37,352 bases of DNA, taken from DATCLS01 sp036563805. Lineage in GTDB: Bacteria > Actinomycetota > Acidimicrobiia > Acidimicrobiales > VFJN01. A program made the translations under genes and the position numbers. The notes beneath the pieces were generated by a model. The model was not told the origin of the DNA. It did no database searches and saw only the letters and a program-made list of their open reading frames with translations. The stretch is taken from positions 1-37,352 of the forward strand of contig DATCLS010000082.1 of NCBI GenBank assembly GCA_036563805.1, written 5' to 3'. Positions 8,310-15,584 of the stretch are shown piece by piece (the first letter of the stretch is position 1; the number at the start of each line of letters is the position of its first letter).

Positions 8310-10006
8310 GCCTTCACCTCGGGGCCGGTCGGGTGGGCGCCGGTGATGAGCGGCAGGGTCTCGGGCAGGCCGCCCGCCGCCCGCTCGCGGGCGAGCACGT
8401 CGCGCAGCTGGGCAACCTGGGCGGCCCGCTCCTCGGCGCTCCAGCCCAGCTCGTCGCCGACCAGGGCGGCGACGTCGTCGGCCGCCGCGGCCACGGCGTC
8501 GCGCCCGAGCAGCGTGGCCCGCGTCCGCCGGGCGAGGACGTCGGCCAGCGTGGTGGCCATCTCGTAGCGGGCCGCGTACACGGCCTCGGCCCGCCGATAG
8601 GGGAGGCCGGGCACGAGCGGCTCGCCCAGCGCCGGCTCGGCGTCGACCATGGCCTGCACGACGCGGGCCTCGCCCCCGTAGCGGCGGGCCAGGTGGGGGT
8701 CGGTGTCGGCCACGTCCTGCCAGCCCTCGGCGCCCCGCAGGGGCAGGCGGGCGGTGCGGCACCGTCGGGCCCGGCGCTCGACCCGGTCGCCGAGCTGGGC
8801 CACCGCGGCGTCGACCGTGTCCTCGGCCATCTCGCGGTAGGTGGTGAGCTTGCCGCCGGTCACGGTGATCATGCCGCTGTTGGACGCCACCACGCGGTGG
8901 CGGCGGGACAGGTCGGCGGTGCGGGCGCTGTTGGCGTCGCGCACCAGAGGCCGCAGGCCGGCCCAGGTGCCGAGCACGTCGCTCTCGCTGAGCGGCGAGC
9001 GCAGCGACCGGTTCATGGCCTCCAGCAGGTAGGCGACGTCCTCCGGCGTGATCTGGGGATCGTCGACGTCGCCGTCGTAGTCGGTGTCGGTGGTGCCGAT
9101 GTAGGTGTAGCCGCCCTCGCCCACGGTGCCCGACGGCCCCGGCCAGGGCACGACGAAGATCGACCGCTTGTCGGACGGCACGGGGACGACGGCGGCGATG
9201 TCGTTGCGCACCTTCTCCCACGGCACCGTGACGTGGATGCCCTTGGCCGGCCGGATCGTCCGGGGGTGGTCGCCCTCGTCGAGGGCCCGCACCTCGTCGG
9301 CCCACACGCCGGTGGCGTTGACCACGACGCGGGCCCGCACCTCGACCTGGGCGTCGCCCGCGTCGACGAGCACGCCGTCGACGCGGCCGCCCGAGTGCCG
9401 CACCCCGACGACCGCCGCGTGGTTGACGACCGTGGCGCCGTAGTCGAGGGCTGCGGTGCGGGCGACGGTCAGCGTGAGCCGGGCGTCGTCGGCTTGGGCG
9501 TCGTAGTAGAGGTAGGCCCAGGCCAGCCGGTCGTTGAGGGTCGGCATGTGGGCGAGCGCCGCGTCGCGCCGCAGCCGCTTGTGCAGCTTGCCGATCCGCA
9601 GGCCGCCCGTGAGGTCGTACATCCACATGGCCGACCCGAGCGCCCGGGCCAGGCCCCGGGGGATGACGCCCCCGGACCCGGTGAACACCGGGATGAGGAA
9701 CGGCAGGACCTGGACCAGGTGGGGGGCGTTGCGCAGCAGCCGCTGGCGCTCGCGCAGCGCCTCGTAGACCAGGCGGACGTCGCCGTTCTGCAGGTAGCGG
9801 AGCCCGCCGTGGACGAGCTTGGAGGATTTGGACGACGTGCCCGCTGCGAAGTCGTCGCGCTCGACGAGGGCGACGCTGAGGCCGCGGGAGGCGGCGTCGA
9901 GGGCCACTCCGACCCCGGTGATGCCCCCGCCGATGACGAGGACGTCGAACGTGCCGTCGCCGAGTCGGGCGAGATTGTCGTGCCGGTCGAACGTGCCGAG
10001 AGACAT
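8306..10006 (-). CDS. glpD: Aerobic glycerol-3-phosphate dehydrogenase
   Basis: FAD enzyme that oxidises sn-glycerol 3-phosphate to DHAP at the membrane and passes electrons to quinone. The 566-residue protein starts MSLGTFDRHDNLARLGDGTFDVLVIGGGITG, showing the dinucleotide-binding GGGITG, then ERDDFAAGTSSKSSKLVHGG and LRYLQNGDVRLVYEALRER, both GlpD signatures. Later come NATGVWAD, RPAKGIHVTVP, YIGTTDTDYDGD, WAGLRPLV and the C-terminal GGKLTTYREMAEDTVD. The GlpD C-terminal helical domain follows. The ATG at 10006 has AGGAG seven bases upstream. The frame is open 60 bases further, but that part lies in the promoter region. First gene of the operon, divergent from the PerR-like gene. Confidence 0.95.
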   Translation of the reverse strand: MSLGTFDRHDNLARLGDGTFDVLVIGGGITGVGVALDAASRGLSVALVERDDFAAGTSSKSSKLVHGGLRYLQNGDVRLVYEALRERQRLLRNAPHLVQVLPFLIPVFTGSGGVIPRGLARALGSAMWMYDLTGGLRIGKLHKRLRRDAALAHMPTLNDRLAWAYLYYDAQADDARLTLTVARTAALDYGATVVNHAAVVGVRHSGGRVDGVLVDAGDAQVEVRARVVVNATGVWADEVRALDEGDHPRTIRPAKGIHVTVPWEKVRNDIAAVVPVPSDKRSIFVVPWPGPSGTVGEGGYTYIGTTDTDYDGDVDDPQITPEDVAYLLEAMNRSLRSPLSESDVLGTWAGLRPLVRDANSARTADLSRRHRVVASNSGMITVTGGKLTTYREMAEDTVDAAVAQLGDRVERRARRCRTARLPLRGAEGWQDVADTDPHLARRYGGEARVVQAMVDAEPALGEPLVPGLPYRRAEAVYAARYEMATTLADVLARRTRATLLGRDAVAAAADDVAALVGDELGWSAEERAAQVAQLRDVLARERAAGGLPETLPLITGAHPTGPEVKA

Positions 10007-10287
10007 GGACAGCTCCTGGGGAGGCATCCGAGAGCCTACGTGGCCGGGTTGGCCGCCAGGCTGCACCGCCCGTCAACATGGCCGCCCCCGGGCCCGCCCC
10101 CCTCGGGGCGGGCACGACGTCCGGGCGGGGGCCCACGGCTGGGAACGGCCCACCTCTGGTGGTGACCCATCTTTGGGGGTGGGCACACGTCGGGGAGCGG
10201 CCTACCTTTGGGCTCGTGCCATCCTTGAGGTCAGGGCTACCTAACAATCGTTGCAGATAAGCAGCTGTTGCAGATAAGGTGGCGACC
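10007..10287. promoter_or_regulatory. Divergent intergenic region between glpD and the PerR-like gene
   Basis: About 280 bases with no gene. Its right half is richer in A/T than its surroundings. It holds short G/T-rich elements of similar shape: CCCACCTCTGGTGG (10149), CCCATCTTTGGGGGTGGG (10166) and CCTACCTTTGGG (10201). It also holds a perfect 12-base direct repeat described separately. Promoters for both divergent genes should lie here. I could not assign confident -35/-10 pairs. Confidence 0.55.
10250..10278. repeat. 12-bp direct repeat GTTGCAGATAAG x2, candidate operator
   Basis: GTTGCAGATAAG occurs at 10250-10261 and again at 10267-10278, 17 bases start to start. It ends ten bases before the favoured start codon of the Fur-family gene. 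TTGCAG/GATAAG at 16-base spacing could double as a weak promoter. The position fits an autoregulatory site for the PerR-like protein, but it is not a classical 7-1-7 inverted Fur/PerR box. Confidence 0.5.
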
Positions 10288-10728
10288 GTGAAGACGCCCG
10301 AGGAGCTGACCCAGATCTTCCGGTCGCGGGGCCTCAAGGTGACGCCTCAGCGCCAGTCGATCTTCCGGGCACTCCACGGCTCGACCACCCACCCGACCGC
10401 CGAGGCGGTCTACGAGGCGGTGAGCCGCGAGATGCCCACGATCTCGCTGCGCACCGTCTATCAGACGCTCAACGATCTGACCCAGATGGGCGAGCTGCTG
10501 GCGTTCGACCTGGGCACCGGATCCGTCCGGTTCGACCCGCACACCGAGGAGCACCACCACCTCGTCTGCATGGAGTGCGGCAAGGTGCAAGACCTCGACG
10601 CTGACTTCCCGGGCGTCGCGTTGCCTCCCGGCAACCCGTTCGGTTTCGAGGTCACGTCAACCGAGATCGTCTTCCGGGGCCGCTGCCGAGACTGCGTCGG
10701 CGCGGCCACCGGTGGCGACGGGGCCTAG
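10288..10728 (+). CDS. Fur-family metalloregulator, PerR-like
   Basis: Metal-dependent repressor. The winged helix spans about residues 1-80 (LKVTPQRQSIFRALHG, HPTAEAVYEAV, ISLRTVYQTLNDL), and the dimerisation/metal domain follows. Both structural zinc pairs are present (C94/C97 in CMECGK, C133/C136 in CRDC). Candidate regulatory ligands H35, D83, H89, H91 and D102 line up with the PerR set, including the Asp residues that PerR uses for Fe-dependent peroxide sensing. Numbering is from the GTG at 10288, which has AAGGTGG six bases upstream; a GTG at 10279 would add three residues. The rubrerythrin gene downstream supports a peroxide-stress role. Zur or Fur cannot be fully excluded without binding data. 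Confidence 0.88.
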   Translation: MKTPEELTQIFRSRGLKVTPQRQSIFRALHGSTTHPTAEAVYEAVSREMPTISLRTVYQTLNDLTQMGELLAFDLGTGSVRFDPHTEEHHHLVCMECGKVQDLDADFPGVALPPGNPFGFEVTSTEIVFRGRCRDCVGAATGGDGA

Positions 10729-10776
10729 AGCCCGGCATCCCAACCAAGTACACCCCCATCCACAGGAGGCGTTCCG

Positions 10777-11196
<420 letters not shown>

Positions 11197-11207
11197 GCAC
11201 CGCATGT

Positions 11208-11239
11208 CGGGTCCCGGCGGCGTGCGCCGCCGGGACCCG
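11208..11239 (+). terminator. Intrinsic terminator after rubrerythrin
   Basis: A perfect 14-bp stem (CGGGTCCCGGCGGC / GCCGCCGGGACCCG) with a GTGC loop is followed by TTTGCT. It sits 12 bases after the rubrerythrin stop. It lies inside any longer reading frame proposed for the next gene, which argues that the next gene starts after it. It should end or strongly reduce transcription into the Fe-S gene. Confidence 0.85.
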
Positions 11240-11272
11240 TTTGCTGCCCGCCGACGACCCCCTGGACGCGTG

Positions 11273-12601
11273 ATGACGACGACGTACGATCCGTTCCACC
11301 CCAAGTACTTCGACGAGGCCGACCTGCGGCAGGAGATGAACCGGGTCTTCGACCTGTGCCACGGGTGTCGGCTCTGCTTCAAGTTCTGCACGGCGTTCCC
11401 GACGCTGTTCGAGGCCATCGACCGCCACGAGGACCAGGACGCCGCCAAGCTCACCACGGCGGAGCAGGATCAGGTCGTCGACGAGTGCTTCAACTGCAAG
11501 CTCTGCTACGTGAACTGCCCGTACATCCCCGGGCAGCACGAGTGGGAGCTCGACTTCCCCCGCCTCATGCTGCGGGCCGAGCAGGTCCGGCACCGCAACC
11601 GGCGCCGGGGCCTCACCTCGGTCCTGGCCGACAACGCGCTGGCCCGCACCGACCTCGTGGGCAAGGTCAACACCGCCCTGGCGCCCGCGGTCAACAAGGT
11701 CGTCGAGAAGCCCGGCGGCCTCGGCCGCAATCTCATGGAGAAGGTGGCGGGCATCGCCAGCGAGCGGCTCCTGCCCCCGTACGCCCGCCAGCGCTTCTCG
11801 ACCTGGTGGCGCAAGCGCAAGGACGCGGCGGCCGCCCGCGGCGGACGGCGCCAGGGCCACGCCATCCTGTTCCCCACCTGCATCGTCGAGTACCAGAGCC
11901 CGCAGGTCGGCAAGGACCTGGTGCGCGTGTACGAGCACAACGGCATCGTCTGCGAGCTGCCCGAGGGCCAGGTGTGCTGCGGCGCCCCCTGGCTGCACAG
12001 CGGCGACGTCGACAACTTCCGCAAGCAGGGCGCCAAGAACGTCGCCGTGCTGGCCGACGCCATCCGGGCGGCCCAGGCCCGCGGCGAGGAGCCGGCAGTC
12101 GTGGTGCCCCAGCCCACGTGCGGCTACGTGCTCAAGTACGACTACAAGGACTACCTCGGCGGCGCGGACGCCGAGCTGGTGGCCCAGCACACCTACGACA
12201 CCTCCGAGTACCTGATGAAGGTGCACAAGGCCGAGGGGACCTCGCTCGACACCGAGTTCCCCGGCGAGGTGCCCGCCGAGGTCACCTACCACGCCCCCTG
12301 CCACCTCCGCGCCCAGAACATCGGGCTCAAGAGCCGCGACCTGATCAAGCTCACCGGGGCGAAGGTCAAGGTCGTGGCCGAGTGCTCCGGGATCGACGGC
12401 ACGTGGGGCTACCGCAAGGAGAACTACGAGACGGCCCGCAAGGTGGCCCAGAAGATGGCCAAGGCCATCGACAAGGCGGGCGGCGACGTCGTGGCCGGCG
12501 ACTGCCAGCTGGCCAACGGCGGCATCGTTCAGGAGACGGGGCGTCAGCCCCAACACCCGCTGTCCGTGGTCGCCCGGGCCTACGGCATCCCCGAGGACTG
12601 A
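11273..12601 (+). CDS. Fe-S oxidoreductase, GlpC/HdrD-like with CCG domains
   Basis: Likely cytosolic electron-transfer protein. Numbered from the ATG at 11273 (442 residues), it has two [4Fe-4S] motifs, C29-C32-C35-C39 (CHGCRLCFKFC) and C72-C75-C78-C82 (CFNCKLCYVNC). Two cysteine-rich CCG-type regions follow: CCG at 235-237 with C283, then PCHLR at C343 and CSGIDGTWGY at C371, where the second Cys of the classical CCG is Ser. This is the layout of GlpC and HdrD subunits, which bind a special cluster in the CCG region. GlpA/GlpB partners are absent here. The neighbours (rubrerythrin, DUF3501) recur with this protein in other bacteria, so a role in peroxide or thiol stress is more likely than glycerol use. 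An in-frame GTG at 11270 is an equal start candidate. Confidence 0.88.
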   Translation: MTTTYDPFHPKYFDEADLRQEMNRVFDLCHGCRLCFKFCTAFPTLFEAIDRHEDQDAAKLTTAEQDQVVDECFNCKLCYVNCPYIPGQHEWELDFPRLMLRAEQVRHRNRRRGLTSVLADNALARTDLVGKVNTALAPAVNKVVEKPGGLGRNLMEKVAGIASERLLPPYARQRFSTWWRKRKDAAAARGGRRQGHAILFPTCIVEYQSPQVGKDLVRVYEHNGIVCELPEGQVCCGAPWLHSGDVDNFRKQGAKNVAVLADAIRAAQARGEEPAVVVPQPTCGYVLKYDYKDYLGGADAELVAQHTYDTSEYLMKVHKAEGTSLDTEFPGEVPAEVTYHAPCHLRAQNIGLKSRDLIKLTGAKVKVVAECSGIDGTWGYRKENYETARKVAQKMAKAIDKAGGDVVAGDCQLANGGIVQETGRQPQHPLSVVARAYGIPED

Positions 12602-12604
12602 CCC

Positions 12605-13201
12605 ATGCCCAAGCTTACACTCGCCGACATCAGCGACCTCCGTGCCTACGAGCGCGAGCGCGAGGAGTTCCGCCGCAGCGTCATCGCCCTCAAGAAGCGG
12701 CGGCGCGTGGCGCTCGGCGACCTGCTCACGCTGCTCTTCGAGAACAGCCGGACCATCCGTTTCCAGATCCAGGAGATGGCCCGGATCGAGAAGATCATGA
12801 CCGACGAGGGCATCGAGGCCGAGCTGCGCGTCTACAACCCGCTCATCCCCGAGCCGAACCAGCTGTGCGCCACGCTGTTCCTCGAGCTGACGACCAACGA
12901 GATGCTGCGCGAGTGGCTGCCCAAGCTGGTGGGCATCGAGCGGTCGATCGAGCTGCGGCTGCCCGACGGCGAGACCGTGGCGGCCGTCGTCGACGAGGAG
13001 CACGAGAAGCGGCTCACCCGCGAGGAGACGACCGCCTCGGTCCACTACGTGCGGTGGGAGCTGACCCCTGACCAGGTCGAGCGGTTCACCTCCGGCGGCC
13101 CGGTGGGCGTCGTCTGCACCCACCCCGAGTACCCGTGCGAGACGGTGCTCCGCGACGAGACCGTGGCCGAGCTGAGCACCGACCTGCGCTACGGGGGCTG
13201 A
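12605..13201 (+). CDS. DUF3501 family protein
   Basis: A 198-residue protein of unknown function. It matches the DUF3501 pattern: an N-terminal LTLADISDLRAYEREREEFR, VIALKKRRRVALGDLLTLLFE, IRFQIQEMARIEKI, and EAELRVYNPLIPEPNQLCATLFLEL, followed by a beta-rich C-terminal half ending GVVCTHPEYPCETVLRDETV. It has no signal peptide and no membrane segment. It starts three bases after the stop of the Fe-S protein, so the two are certainly cotranscribed. DUF3501 genes are known to sit beside CCG-domain Fe-S proteins and rubrerythrins. A partner or assembly role for that Fe-S protein is my inference. The two cysteines near the C terminus could bind metal. Confidence 0.88.
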   Translation: MPKLTLADISDLRAYEREREEFRRSVIALKKRRRVALGDLLTLLFENSRTIRFQIQEMARIEKIMTDEGIEAELRVYNPLIPEPNQLCATLFLELTTNEMLREWLPKLVGIERSIELRLPDGETVAAVVDEEHEKRLTREETTASVHYVRWELTPDQVERFTSGGPVGVVCTHPEYPCETVLRDETVAELSTDLRYGG

Positions 13202-13456
13202 CGCGCCGGGCCCCCTTCCGGCGGTTACACCCGCGAAGGTCCAGGTCACGGGTATAACAACATCTCGCGTCCCAACTCTTGCGCGGGGCCACGCCGGGTG
13301 GAATCATCGGCCCCCTCCGGTGGTCGTCGCGGCGGCCCCCACTCGCGTTTGGGCCGTGCCCCTCCGGAAAGTCAAGAGCCGGTTCCCGTCGGGCGTGCCT
13401 GCCCGCGGTGTCGCGCCGGCAGAACCCCTATTCACCAGGAAGACCATCCCGCCACC
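13202..13456. other. Intergenic region upstream of whiB
   Basis: About 255 bases without a gene. A short inverted repeat GCCGG/CCGGC (13207-13223) could end the DUF3501 transcript. A TATAAC hexamer at 13253-13258 is a possible -10 element for whiB, but no convincing -35 is seen 16-18 bases upstream. The long leader (about 190 bases) would be unusual and could carry regulation. Confidence 0.4.
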
Positions 13457-13687
13457 ATGAAGCAGACCTGGCGCCAGCACGCTGCCTGCCGCGGCCTCGA
13501 CGCCGCGATCTTCTATCCCCCCTCTGACGAGGAGGCCGAGCCAGCCAAGGATGTCTGCGCTCAATGCGCCGTGCGCACAGCGTGTCTCGAGCATGCGCTC
13601 GCGGTCCGCGAGAAGGAGGGCATCTGGGGCGGCTGCACCGAACGCGAGCGGCGGCGGATCATCCGCCAGCGCCGCCGCGCCTCGTAG
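13457..13687 (+). CDS. WhiB-family iron-sulfur transcription factor
   Basis: Small redox- or NO-sensitive regulator found in actinobacteria, which works by binding the principal sigma factor. The 76-residue protein has the four cluster-binding cysteines C11, C34, C37 and C43 (HAACRG, VCAQC, ACLEHAL), the GIWGG turn at 55-59, and a basic C-terminal tail ERERRRIIRQRRR for DNA binding. The ATG is favoured by the position of the conserved TWRQHAAC start. The frame is open upstream for 53 codons but codes only Pro/Arg-rich shadow sequence. An AGGAAG lies 14 bases ahead, which is a long spacing. The WhiB subgroup (WhiB1, WhiB2 and so on) is not resolved. Confidence 0.92.
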   Translation: MKQTWRQHAACRGLDAAIFYPPSDEEAEPAKDVCAQCAVRTACLEHALAVREKEGIWGGCTERERRRIIRQRRRAS

Positions 13688-13695
13688 CGCCGGCG

Positions 13696-13738
13696 GCGGG
13701 CTCCGGGGCGCGACACCGCTGAGCGCTCCGGAGCCCGC
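13696..13738 (+). terminator. Hairpin terminator after whiB
   Basis: Perfect 11-bp arms GCGGGCTCCGG and CCGGAGCCCGC lie around a 21-base loop that can pair further (GCGC/GCGC). It sits directly after the whiB stop and before the trpD promoter. No T tract. Confidence 0.65.
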
Positions 13739-13750
13739 TGGGCGCTGACC

Positions 13751-13756
13751 TATCCT
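13751..13756 (+). promoter_or_regulatory. Candidate -10 of a leaderless trpD promoter
   Basis: TATCCT (TAnnnT type) ends eight bases before the trpD ATG, so transcription would begin at or next to the start codon. No good -35 hexamer is visible and no ribosome binding site precedes the ATG, both in line with a leaderless message. Inferred from spacing only. Confidence 0.45.
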
Positions 13757-13764
13757 CCCCGGCC

Positions 13765-14802
13765 ATGCGATTGGACGAGCTGGGTGGATGGCCGGCCCTC
13801 CTGAACGCGTTGGCGGCGCGCCGGGACCTGAAGATCGATGAGGCTCGGGCCGCGATGGCCGAGATCCTCGAGGGGGCGGCCACTCCGGCGCAGATCGCCG
13901 GCTTCATCGTCGCCCTCCGCATGAAGGGCGAGACGGTCGACGAGCTGACGGGCATGATCGAGGCCGTCTTGGCGGTGGCCGAGCGGGTCCAGCTGCCCCC
14001 CGGCGAGGAGGCGGTCGACATCGTCGGCACGGGGGGCGACCGGTCGCACACGATCAACGTCTCCACGCTGTCCGCCCTGGTGGTGGCCGGTGCGGGCGGG
14101 CGCGTGTGCAAGCACGGCAACCGGGCGGCGTCGTCGTCCACCGGGGCGGCCGACCTGCTCGAGGCGCTCGGGGTGCGCATCGACTGCGACCCCGAGGGCG
14201 TGGCGCGCTGCGTGGCCGAGGCCGGCATCGGGTTCTGCTTCGCCCCCCGGTTCCACCCCGCCTGGCGCCACGCCGGGCCGGTCCGGCGCGAGCTCGGCAT
14301 CCCCACCGCCTTCAACATCCTCGGGCCCCTGGCCAACCCGGCGCGGGTCAACCGGATCATGATCGGCGTGGCCGACCCGGCCATGGCCGACCGCATGATC
14401 GGCGTGCTGGCCGCCCGGGGCACCGAGCGCGCCCTGATCGTCCACGGCGACGACGGGCTCGACGAGCTGACCATCTCGACCACGTCCCAGGTGGTGGAGC
14501 TCGTCGACGGCGAGATCCGCCACTACCGGGTCGACCCGGCCGACTACGGCATCGCCACCGTCCCCAAGGAGGCGCTGGTGGGCGGCGACCCGGCCACCAA
14601 CGCCGAGCTGGCCCGCCGAGTGCTGGCGGGCGAGGAGGGTCCCCACCGCGACATCGTGTCGCTCAACGCCGGCGCCGGGCTCGTGGCGGCCGGCCTGGCC
14701 CCCGACCTCGCGGCCGGCATCGACGCCGCCCGGGCTTCGATCGACGGCGGGGGAGCGGCCCGCGCCCTCGATCTCCTCGTCGCCGTGTCCAACGCGGAGT
14801 GA
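13765..14802 (+). CDS. trpD: Anthranilate phosphoribosyltransferase
   Basis: Transfers phosphoribosyl from PRPP to anthranilate, the second committed step of tryptophan synthesis, in the cytosol. All family motifs are present in 345 residues: DIVGTGGDRSHTINVSTLSA (PRPP/Mg site), VCKHGNRAASSSTGAADLLEALG, FCFAPRFHPAW, GIPTAFNILGPLANPARV, and HGDDGLDELTI with the metal-binding Asp-Glu. No other trp genes are near, as is usual for the stand-alone actinobacterial trpD. In mycobacteria trpD also lies next to the DEDDh nuclease gene, as it nearly does here. A candidate leaderless promoter lies directly upstream. Confidence 0.96.
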   Translation: MRLDELGGWPALLNALAARRDLKIDEARAAMAEILEGAATPAQIAGFIVALRMKGETVDELTGMIEAVLAVAERVQLPPGEEAVDIVGTGGDRSHTINVSTLSALVVAGAGGRVCKHGNRAASSSTGAADLLEALGVRIDCDPEGVARCVAEAGIGFCFAPRFHPAWRHAGPVRRELGIPTAFNILGPLANPARVNRIMIGVADPAMADRMIGVLAARGTERALIVHGDDGLDELTISTTSQVVELVDGEIRHYRVDPADYGIATVPKEALVGGDPATNAELARRVLAGEEGPHRDIVSLNAGAGLVAAGLAPDLAAGIDAARASIDGGGAARALDLLVAVSNAE

Positions 14803-14848
14803 GGCTCCGCCCGTACATGCCGTCGAGATAACGAACACTAAGCGAAGT

Positions 14849-14860
14849 CGTATAAATACG
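14849..14860. promoter_or_regulatory. Inverted repeat upstream of tetR-type gene
   Basis: CGTAT-AA-ATACG lies in an unusually A/T-rich patch, just 5' of the -35 element of the following gene. It is a plausible operator for autoregulation by the TetR-family protein. Not shown to bind anything. Confidence 0.4.
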
Positions 14861-14869
14861 CTCTGTGAC

Positions 14870-14899
14870 TTGACGCCGCCCTAATGGCTGCTCTTGTAT
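14870..14899 (+). promoter_or_regulatory. Candidate promoter of the TetR-family gene (leaderless)
   Basis: TTGACG (14870-14875) and TTGTAT (14894-14899) are spaced 18 bases apart. The expected start of transcription, about seven bases after the -10, coincides with the GTG start codon at 14907. No ribosome binding site is present. Together these suggest a leaderless transcript. Confidence 0.55.
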
Positions 14900-14906
14900 T
14901 GCGCCG

Positions 14907-15566
14907 GTGACTGGCGCAGCAGAGCAAACGACGAGTTCAGACCCCACACGCGAGCGGCTTCTGGCCGCGGCCGCCGAGGTTTTCGCCGAGAAGGGCTACG
15001 ACCGCGCGGGGGTGCAGGAGATCGCCCACCGGGCCGGCTTCACGACCGGCGCGATCTACGGCCGCTTCCGCGGCAAGGCTGACCTCCTCCTGGCCGCGAT
15101 GGAGTCGCAGTCCGACGACGAGTTCGAGGCGCTGTTCGCGAAGAGCAAGATCGGCGCCTACGAGGGTAAGGTCACCAACATCCTGGCCACCGTCGGGTCG
15201 CACCTCGTGACCGAGGAGTTCGACAACGGCCAGGCCCTGCTGCTCGAGGCGTTCGTGGCCGCCCGGCGCGACCCCGAGGTCGCCAGCATGCTGCGTCGGG
15301 CCGTCGAAGGTCGCGCCAAGGAGATGGCCGAGCTGATCGAGGAGGCGAAGCGCACCGGCGCCATCGACCCCTCGCTCGACACCCTGGCCATCGTGCGGTT
15401 CTGCCACGCCGTCGGCCTCGGCTTCCTGCTGTTCGGCGCCATCGACCTGACCCGACCCGAGCCCGGCCCGTGGGAGGACCTGATCGGGCTGCTCATCAAG
15501 GCCGTCGAGGCGAGCCCGGCCAACGCCGCCGCCCCGGTGGGGGCCGCGTCCGCCACCGAGAACTGA
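14907..15566 (+). CDS. TetR-family transcriptional regulator
   Basis: A 219-residue repressor-type regulator. The N-terminal helix-turn-helix is typical: TRERLLAAAAEVFAEKGYDRAGVQEIA, then HRAGFTTGAIYGRFRGKADLLLAA. The C-terminal ligand domain (about 80-200) is helical, with an acidic and hydrophobic pattern similar to TetR_C domains that bind small lipophilic molecules; the ligand is unknown. The GTG at 14907 has no ribosome binding site but fits a leaderless message. The gene lies between trpD and the remains of an ABC exporter on the other strand. A TetR gene next to an exporter is a common pairing, so this regulator may once have controlled it. Confidence 0.9.
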   Translation: MTGAAEQTTSSDPTRERLLAAAAEVFAEKGYDRAGVQEIAHRAGFTTGAIYGRFRGKADLLLAAMESQSDDEFEALFAKSKIGAYEGKVTNILATVGSHLVTEEFDNGQALLLEAFVAARRDPEVASMLRRAVEGRAKEMAELIEEAKRTGAIDPSLDTLAIVRFCHAVGLGFLLFGAIDLTRPEPGPWEDLIGLLIKAVEASPANAAAPVGAASATEN

Positions 15567-15584
15567 CGGGTCCGGCCCCCGAGC

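Noticed and set aside
8333..10165. 610-codon frame opposite glpD
   Set aside because: Shadow; glpD is unmistakable on the minus strand.
8310..10337. Upstream extension of the AGPS-like flavoprotein frame
   Set aside because: The frame runs through glpD and the promoter region; the GTGA overlap at 8309 and the start of homology fix the real start.
11204..11272. N-terminal extension of the Fe-S protein from an ATG at 11204
   Set aside because: It would be encoded by the rubrerythrin terminator hairpin and adds Arg-rich non-conserved residues.
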